Origin: Spirochaetota bacterium
GTDB lineage: Bacteria > Spirochaetota > B62-G9 > DRHN01
Reading direction: 5' to 3'
Length of the DNA: 16,204 nucleotides
Assembly (NCBI GenBank): GCA_023136305.1
Contig: JAGLSF010000014.1
Span: forward strand, 1 to 16,204
How positions within the stretch are numbered: the stretch's first letter is position 1; every line of letters begins with the position of its first letter. The notes beneath the pieces are model-generated. The model worked only from the letters and a program-made list of their open reading frames with translations. It was not told the origin of the DNA and did no database searches. The position numbers were made by a program, and so were the translations under genes. This document shows positions 6,871 through 14,190 of the stretch, piece after piece.

Positions 6871-8336
6871 ATATCATCGATGAAATCGTCGAGGCGAGAA
6901 AGAGGGGTATCGCTCGCCTGGGCCCAAGCATGGGGCACAGCCTGCCTCCGCGCAGAACTGTTCCCCTCATTCCCTTCGGAAGACTGCAGCCGGGCAGGGA
7001 TTTTTTCATTGTCAGTGAGGTCAAGCGGGGCTCGCCGTCTCGCGGGATCTTTGCAGCGGAAGCTGATGCAGTCCGCCAGGCCGGACACTATGTCGATAGG
7101 GAAATCAAAACCCTCTCAGTCCTCACCGAGGAGACATACTTTCATGGTTCACTGGAGGACCTGTACAGGATCAAGAGCTCCTTCCCTGACCTCTGCGTTA
7201 TGCGGAAGGATTTCATTCTCGATGAGGATGATATCACGGTTTCCTACAGGGCGGGGGCAGATGCAATACTCCTCATTGCCTCCATGCATGACGCACGCAC
7301 ACTGGGCAGACTGTATCGTGCGGCCAAAGGCCTCGGGCTCGAGGTTCTCCTTGAAGTGCACGACCGCGAGGACCTCAGGAAGGCAGCTTTGGTGCAGCCT
7401 GATATAACGGGAATAAACAGCAGAGACCTGTCGTCCTTTCGTATAGATCCGGCAGTTCCTCTCGCCCTTAAGAAATCCATAGACTGGAGTACCCGTACGG
7501 TTTTTGAATCGGGCATACACTCCACCGAGGATGCCGCAGTCGCACTGTCCGGCGGTTTTACAGGAATGCTCATTGGCGAAGGTGCGATGAGGGATGCAGA
7601 CCTCATCGGACAGATAACAGCACTCAAGCGGGAAGGTATTGGAAATTTCTGGTACCGCCTCTTCTCATCCAAGGCTGAAGGAAAGCCGCTGGTGAAGATA
7701 TGCGGAATCACCAGGGAGCGGGATGCCCGGCTCGCCGCGGAACTGGGTGCCCATGTACTTGGTTTCATATTTGCCGATTCACCCAGAGTTGCGGACCCCG
7801 GACTTCCAGAAAGAATCACCGATCTTAAACAGCTCAAGGTGGCCGTCGTGGTACATGGGGAAGAGGACCGGTCGATCGACACCGCAGTAGGCAGGCTCCT
7901 GTCGGAAGGATATATAGATGCCCTGCAGTTTCATGGTGATGAGCACCCGGACAACTGCTACAGGGCGGCCTTTCCCTATTACAAGGCCCTTCGGATCGGG
8001 AGAGATGAGGATGTGGAGCGTATCGACTCCTTCCACTGCCCCCGGGTCCTGGTCGATGCCTTCGTTCCCGGAAAGCCCGGGGGTACGGGGCAGACAATTT
8101 CGGCAAAACTCATCGAGTCTATCCGCAGGTTGCACCCGCTCTGGCTTGCAGGAGGCATTGGACCCGATAACGTTGCAGAGATTTTGGAATCCTTTGAACC
8201 GGAACTCATCGACGCCTCGAGCAGGCTCGAATCCGAACCCGGAACCAAGGACAGCAGCAGCATGGTACAATTCTTCAAAGAAATCGAAGGCATATGTAAG
8301 GTCACCGGTTCTTATGGTATGGACACAGATTCATGA
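6867..8336 (+). CDS. trpCF: TrpC-TrpF fusion: indole-3-glycerol-phosphate synthase / phosphoribosylanthranilate isomerase
   Basis: This 489-residue protein carries two TIM-barrel enzymes. The TrpC half (1 to about 260) has [11 protein letters not shown] (E51, K53), RKDF (K114), LEVH (E163), INSRDL (N184) and ESGI (214-217), the catalytic set of indole-glycerol-phosphate synthase. The TrpF half (about 272-489) has KICGIT (catalytic C279), QFHGDE, LVDAFV (catalytic D397) and [10 protein letters not shown]. The phosphate-binding end reads [13 protein letters not shown], where SSGVE is commoner. The start ATG 6867 overlaps the trpGD stop by four bases, which suggests translational coupling. TrpF acts before TrpC in the pathway although it is the C-terminal domain, as in E. 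coli. A linker at about 258-272 joins the domains. Confidence 0.96.
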   Translation: MNIIDEIVEARKRGIARLGPSMGHSLPPRRTVPLIPFGRLQPGRDFFIVSEVKRGSPSRGIFAAEADAVRQAGHYVDREIKTLSVLTEETYFHGSLEDLYRIKSSFPDLCVMRKDFILDEDDITVSYRAGADAILLIASMHDARTLGRLYRAAKGLGLEVLLEVHDREDLRKAALVQPDITGINSRDLSSFRIDPAVPLALKKSIDWSTRTVFESGIHSTEDAAVALSGGFTGMLIGEGAMRDADLIGQITALKREGIGNFWYRLFSSKAEGKPLVKICGITRERDARLAAELGAHVLGFIFADSPRVADPGLPERITDLKQLKVAVVVHGEEDRSIDTAVGRLLSEGYIDALQFHGDEHPDNCYRAAFPYYKALRIGRDEDVERIDSFHCPRVLVDAFVPGKPGGTGQTISAKLIESIRRLHPLWLAGGIGPDNVAEILESFEPELIDASSRLESEPGTKDSSSMVQFFKEIEGICKVTGSYGMDTDS

Positions 8337-8361
8337 ACCCCATCGTAATGAGGAGAAGCAG

Positions 8362-9591
8362 GTGAAAGGGATATACAACGACTATTTCGGTGATTTCGGC
8401 GGTCGTTACGTTGCCGAGATACTGAGGACACCCCTCGATGAACTCGAGAGGGCCTGGCGAGAGAGCATGGATAGTGATGCATACCGCTCAGAACTGCAGG
8501 ACCTTCTGGTCTCCTATGCGGGGCGGCCGACACCTCTTCTCTTTGCACAGAACGCAACCCGCAGCTGCGGTGGCGCCCAAATCTTTATCAAGCTCGAAGG
8601 CCTTGCAAACACGGGAGCCCACAAGATCAACAATGCACTGGGCCAGGCACTGCTCGCGAAGCGTATGGGGAAGGGAAGAATCATTGCTGAAACAGGAGCC
8701 GGCCAGCATGGTGTGGCGACCGCGGCTGCCTGCGCAAAGCTCGGTCTGAAGTGCCGTGTGTACATGGGTGAAATAGACATTCGGAGGCAGCGGCCCAACG
8801 TTTTCTGGATGGAGCTCTTCGGGGCTGAGGTCGTTCCCGTTGTTTCGGGCTCCAAGACGCTCAAGGATGCCATCAACGAGGCCCTCAGGGACTGGGCGGG
8901 AAGCTCCACATCCACCCACTACCTCATCGGTTCAGCCCTGGGTCCCTCACCCTACCCCGATATGGTCCGGGAGTTTCAGTCAGTCATTGGCAGAGAGGTT
9001 GAGGAGGAGATGAGAAGACTGGGCCTGGAAGTCGAGGCGCTCATCGCCTGCGTGGGCGGAGGGTCCAACGCAATCGGGTTCTTCGCGCCTTTTCTTGGCC
9101 GTGAGAAACCACGCCTCGTCGGAGTTGAGGCTGGCGGCAGGGGTTCGGGCACTGGAGAACACGCTGCACGCATGGGGGGCTTCGGCACACCCGGTATTGT
9201 ACACGGCTACAAATCTCTGTTCCTGCTCGACGATGACGGGCAGGTCGGGAAAACACACTCCATATCGGCCGGTCTTGATTATCCGGGCATCGGTCCACAG
9301 CTCGCCAGTTTGGGGCGGGAAGGCCGTATCGAATTCACCAGGGCGAGCGACGACGAGTCACTTGCAGCGGTTCGGTTCTTTGCCTCCCATGAAGGCCTCA
9401 TATTCGCCCTCGAATCAGCACATGCGGGAGCAGCGGCACTGGAAATGGCACCTGAAATGCCCGAAAACCGGGCGATTATTGTCCACATGTCCGGACGCGG
9501 AGACAAGGACCTCTTCATACTGGCAAAGCAGCTTGCCGGAAAAGGTTGGAGAGATTTTCTCCTGCAGGAAGGAAGAGAAGATGAAGCATAG
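8362..9591 (+). CDS. trpB: Tryptophan synthase beta chain
   Basis: TrpB is the PLP-dependent subunit that condenses indole with L-serine. The protein is 409 residues if it starts at the GTG at 8362. That start is preferred because GAGGAG (8350-8355) sits six bases upstream and the protein then begins VKGIYNDYFGDFGGRYV, the normal N-terminus. An in-frame ATG at 8314 would overlap trpCF and add 16 non-conserved residues. Key residues are present with E. coli-like numbering: HK with the PLP lysine K88, ETGAGQHG (E110) and the phosphate-binding GGGSNA (232-237). It follows trpCF by 25 bases and overlaps trpA by 11. The sequence is of the classical TrpB1 type that partners TrpA, not TrpB2. Confidence 0.96.
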   Translation: MKGIYNDYFGDFGGRYVAEILRTPLDELERAWRESMDSDAYRSELQDLLVSYAGRPTPLLFAQNATRSCGGAQIFIKLEGLANTGAHKINNALGQALLAKRMGKGRIIAETGAGQHGVATAAACAKLGLKCRVYMGEIDIRRQRPNVFWMELFGAEVVPVVSGSKTLKDAINEALRDWAGSSTSTHYLIGSALGPSPYPDMVREFQSVIGREVEEEMRRLGLEVEALIACVGGGSNAIGFFAPFLGREKPRLVGVEAGGRGSGTGEHAARMGGFGTPGIVHGYKSLFLLDDDGQVGKTHSISAGLDYPGIGPQLASLGREGRIEFTRASDDESLAAVRFFASHEGLIFALESAHAGAAALEMAPEMPENRAIIVHMSGRGDKDLFILAKQLAGKGWRDFLLQEGREDEA

Positions 9592-10327
9592 GCTGATGAC
9601 TCATATGGTGGCCTATTATCCCGATGGGGCCAGTTCAGTGAAAGTCGCCGCTGCCATGATAGACGGAGGGAGTACCTACCTGGAGATACAGTTTCCCTTC
9701 AGCGATCCAACCTCAGACGGGCCTGCCATTCAGACTGCCTGTACACAGGCCCTTGAAAATGGATTCAAGGTCAGGCTCGGGTTCGAGCTTGTAAGCAGTA
9801 TTCGCGCGATATCCGACATTCCCATCTTCATCATGTGCTACGGGAACACCCTGCTCTACAGCGGTGTTGAAGCCTTTATCGACCGCTGCGCACAGCAGGG
9901 GGTGCAGGGGCTCATAGTTCCTGACCTGCCCTTTGACTATGATGAAGGCCTGTTCCGCCTGTCAGAGAAGCATGGTATGAGTGCCGTGCCTGTGGTTGCT
10001 CCCACCATAGGGCCGCAGCGGCTGGAATCCATACTCCGTACAGAGCCACGCTTCCTGTACGCTGCGCTCAGAAAGGGTATAACGGGAAAGATTACAGAGA
10101 TAGGAGACGACAACATCGGTTTTTTACGAAGGATCAGCACTGCCGCCGGGAAGAAGGAGATCAGGATTCTTGCAGGATTCGGGATCTCTCATCGAGAGCA
10201 GATTGACCTTCTCGCAACCCATGTGCACGCTTCAATCGTGGGCTCAGCTTTTGTGCGAACAATCATTGAGAACGGGGGAAAGGGCGTCTATGCGGCAGTG
10301 AAACACAAGATGGAGGAGCTCATATAA
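9581..10327 (+). CDS. trpA: Tryptophan synthase alpha chain (short, divergent)
   Basis: TrpA cleaves indole-3-glycerol phosphate to indole, which is channelled to TrpB. The protein is 248 residues, about 20 shorter than E. coli TrpA, mainly because the N-terminal helix is reduced. Catalytic residues are retained: E35 (E49 equivalent) and D46 (D60) in LEIQFPFSDPTSDGP at the conserved 11-residue spacing, the loop GITGK, and the GFGIS phosphate-binding motif. Divergence is seen in LEIQ where LELG is usual, and in MCYGNTLL where a YYNP-type segment is usual. The ATG at 9581 lies inside the trpB end (11-base overlap) behind GGAAGAGAAG; ATG 9596 is a possible alternative. Last gene of the operon: its stop overlaps the convergent arsC-like gene by 8 bases, and no terminator is evident. 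Confidence 0.94.
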   Translation: MKHRLMTHMVAYYPDGASSVKVAAAMIDGGSTYLEIQFPFSDPTSDGPAIQTACTQALENGFKVRLGFELVSSIRAISDIPIFIMCYGNTLLYSGVEAFIDRCAQQGVQGLIVPDLPFDYDEGLFRLSEKHGMSAVPVVAPTIGPQRLESILRTEPRFLYAALRKGITGKITEIGDDNIGFLRRISTAAGKKEIRILAGFGISHREQIDLLATHVHASIVGSAFVRTIIENGGKGVYAAVKHKMEELI

Positions 10328-10727
10328 ACTCCTCATCATCGATCCAGGCCCTTATCTCGTCTCGCACCTCTCTGAAGGCCTGCAGTATTTCAGCATCACT
10401 CCCTTCCGTGCGCGACGGGTCGCGGAAGCTCCGGTGAATCACCCGTTTTCCCGGGAAAAAGGGACAGGACTCACGCGCATTGTCACACACCGTTACAACT
10501 GTATCGAAGGTCTCTCCCTGAAACTCTTCAACCATTTTTGAACGATACCCGCTTATATCGATACCGATATCGGCGAGGGCGCGCACAGCATAGGGATGCA
10601 CACGGGTCGCCTCGGTACCGGCGCTGTATCCCCTGAAGCAGTCACCGTGGAAGTGATTCAGGAGCCCCTCCGCCATCTGTGAACGGGCGGAGTTGTGGGT
10701 GCAGATAAACAGTACCGATTGTTTCAC
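10320..10727 (-). CDS. arsC: Arsenate reductase, thioredoxin-coupled ArsC / LMW protein-tyrosine-phosphatase family
   Basis: This 135-residue protein has the low-molecular-weight phosphatase P-loop CTHNSAR (nucleophile C9, R15) and the general-acid DP (D103). It also has the two extra cysteines C81 and C88 in VCDNARESCPF. The C9/C81/C88 spacing matches the C10/C82/C89 triad of Staphylococcus pI258 ArsC, in which a disulfide relay passes to thioredoxin. The expected reaction is arsenate to arsenite. It starts at GTG 10727 with GGAGAAGG upstream. No ArsR regulator or arsenite pump is next to it, so it is a solitary gene. A general phosphatase role is possible, but the cysteine triad favours arsenate reduction. 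Its 3' end overlaps trpA on the opposite strand. Confidence 0.87.
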   Translation of the reverse strand: MKQSVLFICTHNSARSQMAEGLLNHFHGDCFRGYSAGTEATRVHPYAVRALADIGIDISGYRSKMVEEFQGETFDTVVTVCDNARESCPFFPGKRVIHRSFRDPSRTEGSDAEILQAFREVRDEIRAWIDDEEFI

Positions 10728-10775
10728 TTGAACCTTCTCCTCTCTTTCACCGAAAGGTGCGTGTATCTGTGCAGA

Positions 10776-10804
10776 AAAATAGAATGGTAGATCATGATTG
10801 TCAA
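10776..10804 (-). promoter_or_regulatory. Probable promoter of the arsC-like gene
   Basis: Read on the minus strand, a perfect TTGACA lies at 10804-10799 and TATTTT (4 of 6) at 10781-10776, separated by 17 bases. The predicted start of transcription is near 10769, about 42 bases before the GTG start codon. A small CACC/GGTG hairpin (10748-10759) lies in the resulting leader. This promoter suggests that arsC is transcribed independently of the DHH gene upstream, whose stop is at 10818. Confidence 0.55.
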
Positions 10805-10817
10805 CGAAAAGGGAGGT

Positions 10818-11978
10818 TTATGCAGGGAGCACCTTCTCAAGCCCTTCAATGAGGCCCTGCACATACAGGGTGTAATCATCGATTTCTACACGGGGGAGGC
10901 GGAATCCGATAGCCCCCTCATGGCCGCCTCCGTTCTCTATGGAGAAGAGCGGGAGCATCTTCCGCAGATCGTACTTCTTGTATGCCTGGCTCCTCCGCAC
11001 GCGGAACTGTACAAGGTCTGAGAGCCCGGGCTTATCGTAATAGGAAACGAGGCTCAGTCTGCCGCTTTCCTCAGCAAGTTCATTTGCAACCGACCGTGCA
11101 ACATTCACCACCGTTTCCTCGTCTACATTGCGAAAGAGTTTTTCCGTATCGCCCTCATCGAGGGCGACCCATCCGATGGACCGGGAAAACTGCTTCCTGT
11201 CCATGAAGTATCGATAACTGTGGTCTTCCTTTGTCGAGAGTCGGTGCAATTCCTTGAAGACTTCGTCCATGTTCTTGAAGTTGGATTCTTTGACTGTCTC
11301 CTCAGCGAGGAGGTTGTTGAGCATGGAACTGAATATGTGGTATAACTTCTTCTCCCGCCTCGAATTAAGAAACTGACCCATGTTGGTATCACCGATAATT
11401 CCGGTAAGTATGGCAAGTATTACATTGCGGGAAAGGACCTCGTTGATCTGGAATTGATCAACCAGTCCCCGTCGGTTCCTCATTTTAAGAGCGAGATGTC
11501 CAACGAGCTCGCTCGAGGAGGTGGCATTGGTAACCAGACAGTAGCCCCGATCACCAATATAGGTCGAGTCGGCACCGATATGGTGATCGATTTCGATCTT
11601 CAGTACCGCCGGGTCTTCAAAGAGCTTCTCAATCATGCGGTTGTGCTCAACCATAGAAGGTTTCGGCGTATCGCATATGACTACCGTGTCAATGTTGTCC
11701 TCAAAGCTCTCGCATGCTTCGAAGAGGGTGATTGAATTGTATCGGCAAATATTTAAAAGATACTCAAAGTGTTCGTGCACCTTCTCACCGAGACAGATCT
11801 CGGCATCCTTGTACACTTTTCCAAGAAGAAGTGAGAAGGCAACCATAGAGGCAATGCAGTCTTCATCGGGATTGCGGTGACCCAGAAGCAGGAATTTATT
11901 CCTCGTAAGCATGGCGTCAATAATGTTTTCTATAACCCTGTTCTTTTCATAAATGGTGGGGATAGGCACTTTCTTCAT
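10818..11978 (-). CDS. DHH/DHHA1 family phosphoesterase (NrnA-like)
   Basis: This 386-residue protein of the DHH superfamily consists of Mn-dependent phosphoesterases that cut short oligoribonucleotides, pAp or cyclic-dinucleotide products. The DHH domain shows GHRNPDED (33-40, metal-binding D38 and D40), CDTPKP (D103) and IDHHIGAD (DHH at 131-133). The C-terminal DHHA1 domain carries GGGH (350-353) in ENGGGHEGAIGF. The protein is longer than typical NrnA (about 310-320 residues). The extra length lies in the middle of the protein, between the two domains. The start at 11978 (MKKVPIP) is chosen because GGAGGGA is six bases upstream; a longer reading to ATG 12005 lacks such a site. It follows the second cNMP-GGDEF gene by 70 bases on the same strand and is probably in the same operon. 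There are no membrane segments. Confidence 0.85.
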   Translation of the reverse strand: MKKVPIPTIYEKNRVIENIIDAMLTRNKFLLLGHRNPDEDCIASMVAFSLLLGKVYKDAEICLGEKVHEHFEYLLNICRYNSITLFEACESFEDNIDTVVICDTPKPSMVEHNRMIEKLFEDPAVLKIEIDHHIGADSTYIGDRGYCLVTNATSSSELVGHLALKMRNRRGLVDQFQINEVLSRNVILAILTGIIGDTNMGQFLNSRREKKLYHIFSSMLNNLLAEETVKESNFKNMDEVFKELHRLSTKEDHSYRYFMDRKQFSRSIGWVALDEGDTEKLFRNVDEETVVNVARSVANELAEESGRLSLVSYYDKPGLSDLVQFRVRRSQAYKKYDLRKMLPLFSIENGGGHEGAIGFRLPRVEIDDYTLYVQGLIEGLEKVLPA

Positions 11979-12048
11979 GTATGGTCCCTCCATCGATGAA
12001 AGCACTCACATGCATGGGGACATGTGCGCAATACCAGGACTGCCCGAC

Positions 12049-13029
12049 CTAGTTGTCATCGGCATAGACAACTCTGTTTCTGCCAAGCTCCTTCGCCCTG
12101 TACAGTGCCTCATCTGCCTTTTTCATCAGAGCGGGCAGGTCATTCGCATGGGTTGGGAAAACTGCTATGCCCTGCGAAGTGGTTACCCGGGTCAGTGTAC
12201 CGCCTCGATGCTGCAGCGTCTCGATCTGCTCCATCTCATCACAGACCATCTTCGCTAGGCTTGCAGCTTTCTCGATTCCCGTCTGCGGCAGGAGAATGGT
12301 GAACTCATCACCGCCGTAGCGGGCCAGGATATCCCTCTCCCTGAGATGCCTTTTAAAAACCTCGACCGCCGAGAGCAGGATCTCGTCGCCCACCTCATGA
12401 CCGTAGGCATCGTTGATCGACCTGAAGTGGTCCAGGTCGACCATAACGACGGAGAGCGGGCTTCCACCTTCCCTTGCTCGGCGTATCTGATTCTCCAGAG
12501 CATCATCGAGAAAGTGGCGGTTGTATACGCCGGTCAGTTCATCGGTTATTGCACGTTTGCGGGCCCTTTTCCCCCACACCACCATATCGGAGAGGAACTC
12601 ACCGGTGCTGTGCAAACGGCGCGTCGTAATATTTGACATCCTGTACATGATCTTTATGGCAAGCGACGGCGAATCCTCCATGAGTCTGTAGAAATCCCTG
12701 TCCATGAGCGCGTAGAGGATGCTCGGCTCACTGGCATAACAGGTGGCAGAGCGGGGAGCATTTTCAAAAATGGACATTTCTCCAAAAAAATCTCCGGGCA
12801 AAAACTCTGTGATGTCCTTTTCCCGGCCGTCATGCAGTGTGATGGCAACCCGTATCTTCCCGGAACGGACGATGTAGAGCTCATGGCCCTCGTCCCCCTG
12901 CCTGAACAGCGTTCCGGCCTCATCGACATCGATTGTACGAAGAAACTCTATTATAGATTCAATCTCTCCATCGCCGAGAAGGGAGAAGAGCTCAACCTGT
13001 TTCAGGAATTCAACGGCCTCTCGCGCCAT
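12049..13029 (-). CDS. cNMP-binding/GGDEF protein, probable active diguanylate cyclase
   Basis: This 326-residue soluble protein has an N-terminal cyclic-nucleotide-binding domain (about 1-130) with the phosphate-binding cassette FGEMSIFENAPRSAT (82-96). That cassette is close to the consensus FGE...PRxA, so cAMP or cGMP binding is plausible. The GGDEF domain (about 160-320) has TDELTGVYNR, MVDLDHF (metal ligand D198), GGDEF (239-243) and an RERD inhibitory I-site (230-233) at the standard five-residue spacing. All features of a product-inhibited diguanylate cyclase making c-di-GMP are therefore present. The domain pairing suggests c-di-GMP synthesis gated by another nucleotide signal. The start codon ATG 13029 directly follows the stop of the paralogous gene (TAGATG), so the two are probably translated together. 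Confidence 0.9.
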   Translation of the reverse strand: MAREAVEFLKQVELFSLLGDGEIESIIEFLRTIDVDEAGTLFRQGDEGHELYIVRSGKIRVAITLHDGREKDITEFLPGDFFGEMSIFENAPRSATCYASEPSILYALMDRDFYRLMEDSPSLAIKIMYRMSNITTRRLHSTGEFLSDMVVWGKRARKRAITDELTGVYNRHFLDDALENQIRRAREGGSPLSVVMVDLDHFRSINDAYGHEVGDEILLSAVEVFKRHLRERDILARYGGDEFTILLPQTGIEKAASLAKMVCDEMEQIETLQHRGGTLTRVTTSQGIAVFPTHANDLPALMKKADEALYRAKELGRNRVVYADDN

Positions 13030-14013
13030 CTAGCGTACCTCCACCGTGTCGCCTGCGCAGAGAACACAATTGCCGCCGGCTTCCCGCGCCATGAACATCA
13101 GTTCGAAGGCTCTCTGTATCAGTTCCATATTCGTTTTGCCGTCACGAGAATAGAGGGCAACCCCTGTACTTACGGTTATGGGTTCGTACGCTTCTCCCAC
13201 CAGTTTCCCCATGTCGATTGAACCCATCGCCTGTCCGATGTCCCGTGCCAGATTCCGGGACCGCTCATTCCCTGCAGCCGGCAGAATGACCGCAAATTCA
13301 TCTCCCCTGTACCGTGCGGCCCACCCTTCACTGCCTGCTGCAGCGAGCAGTGTCTGCGCCATGACCCGCAATACCCTGTCTCCCGTTTCATGTCCGAATC
13401 GATCGTTGATATGTTTGAATCTGTCCGGCTTTACCATGATGAGTGCTGTTCCTTCTCCATATCCGGATAGAAGTTCAGAGAAATCCTCCTCGAGATAGGT
13501 GCGGTTGTACAGGCCTGTCAGCTTATCGGTGTGCAGCTGTCTCCGCAGGTCCTGTACCCAGGGCGCATTCTCAGAGATGAGCCTATTCGTATCACGGATA
13601 CGCCGGGCAATCATAACGAGCAGGCTGTGAAGCACGGGAGCGAAAATGTTCGAGTGCCTCCGAAGCAGATCTTCGAGCAGAAAGCCCTTGCCTGGAAACT
13701 GGAGAAGCACCGTTTCAGTTAATGCAGTCGCCACTGTGGACCTGGAGGCTTCGTCGAGCAGTTCGAGGTCACCGAAGGTTTCACCGGCTATGAAACGCGC
13801 GATGTCCCTGTCTCCCTCATTATGATGCTTGGTGATGAGCACCTCGCCTCTCTTTATGAGAAAGAGTTCTTCCCCCCGGCTGTTATCATCGAAGATAACT
13901 TCACTCGCACCATATTTGTAATACCTGCAGTAACGGGCCACCGCATCCAGCTCCCTCTGCGAAAGCTCGGAAAAAATAGGTACCTGTTTGAGCAGTTCAG
14001 CTTTACCCGGCAT
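13030..14013 (-). CDS. cNMP-binding/degenerate GGDEF protein
   Basis: This 327-residue paralogue of the gene after it has the same layout: a cNMP-binding fold (about 1-135), then a GGDEF fold (about 160-320) with TDKLTGLYNR at the same residue positions (162-171). Key positions are altered. GGDEF is RGDEF (236-240). The metal-binding aspartate of DxDxF is lysine (K195 in VKPDRF). The residues before RGDEF contain no RxxD I-site. The cassette in the cNMP domain is also weakened (FGDLELLDEASRS, with GD for GE and SR for PR). Cyclase activity is therefore unlikely. It may instead sense a nucleotide or act as a partner for the adjacent intact cyclase. The start ATG 14013 has CGGGAG about five bases upstream. 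It appears to be the first gene of a minus-strand operon. Confidence 0.88.
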   Translation of the reverse strand: MPGKAELLKQVPIFSELSQRELDAVARYCRYYKYGASEVIFDDNSRGEELFLIKRGEVLITKHHNEGDRDIARFIAGETFGDLELLDEASRSTVATALTETVLLQFPGKGFLLEDLLRRHSNIFAPVLHSLLVMIARRIRDTNRLISENAPWVQDLRRQLHTDKLTGLYNRTYLEEDFSELLSGYGEGTALIMVKPDRFKHINDRFGHETGDRVLRVMAQTLLAAAGSEGWAARYRGDEFAVILPAAGNERSRNLARDIGQAMGSIDMGKLVGEAYEPITVSTGVALYSRDGKTNMELIQRAFELMFMAREAGGNCVLCAGDTVEVR

Positions 14014-14190
14014 ATATGCTCCCGCATTCCATGTATGATACTAATATAGCGCGATTTGCCCAGAAAATTACGAATGTATCAGATCGACAGGCACTTTATT
14101 ATTGATGTAACCGGTGGAAGTTGCAAGAACTTTTCCACAGCCGCAGGGCCGGAACAGTGTTTCCTGTTGTCAAGTAAGAATACTCATAGT
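14014..14190 (+). promoter_or_regulatory. Divergent intergenic region between the cNMP-GGDEF operon and alr
   Basis: This 177-base region must hold promoters for both directions. For alr, TTGTCA (14167-14172) and TATGCT (14190-14195) are separated by 17 bases, which would start transcription at about the ATG 14203. For the minus strand, TATATT (14048-14043) is a possible -10, but no good -35 accompanies it. A short hairpin is possible in which GTGGAAGTT pairs with AACTTTTCCAC (about 14114-14138, two bulged bases). I see no terminator and no longer repeat. Confidence 0.4.

Noticed and set aside
7244..7882. A 212-codon minus-strand open frame inside trpCF, with other long antisense frames across the trp operon (for example 6103-6687)
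   Set aside because: The composition is Ser/Arg/Pro-rich, typical of antisense shadows. The sense strand carries complete catalytic motifs throughout.
8314..8361. In-frame ATG at 8314 as the trpB start
   Set aside because: It would overlap trpCF and add residues not seen in TrpB. GTG 8362 has a well-placed GAGGAG site and gives the normal N-terminus.
10399..10434. CTTCCG/CGGAAG inverted repeat after the trpA stop as a trp operon terminator
   Set aside because: It lies inside the arsC-like coding sequence, has a bulged stem and is not followed by a T-tract on either strand.
14130..14140. TTTTCCACA resembling a DnaA box upstream of alr
   Set aside because: It is a single imperfect copy that is part of a short inverted repeat. 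There are no neighbouring boxes and no dnaA or dnaN nearby, so it does not support a replication origin.
14056..14190. N-terminal extension of alanine racemase from TTG 14056 or ATG 14074
   Set aside because: The frame is open, but the added residues have no similarity to Alr N-termini that I recognise, and they cover the region needed for divergent promoters.
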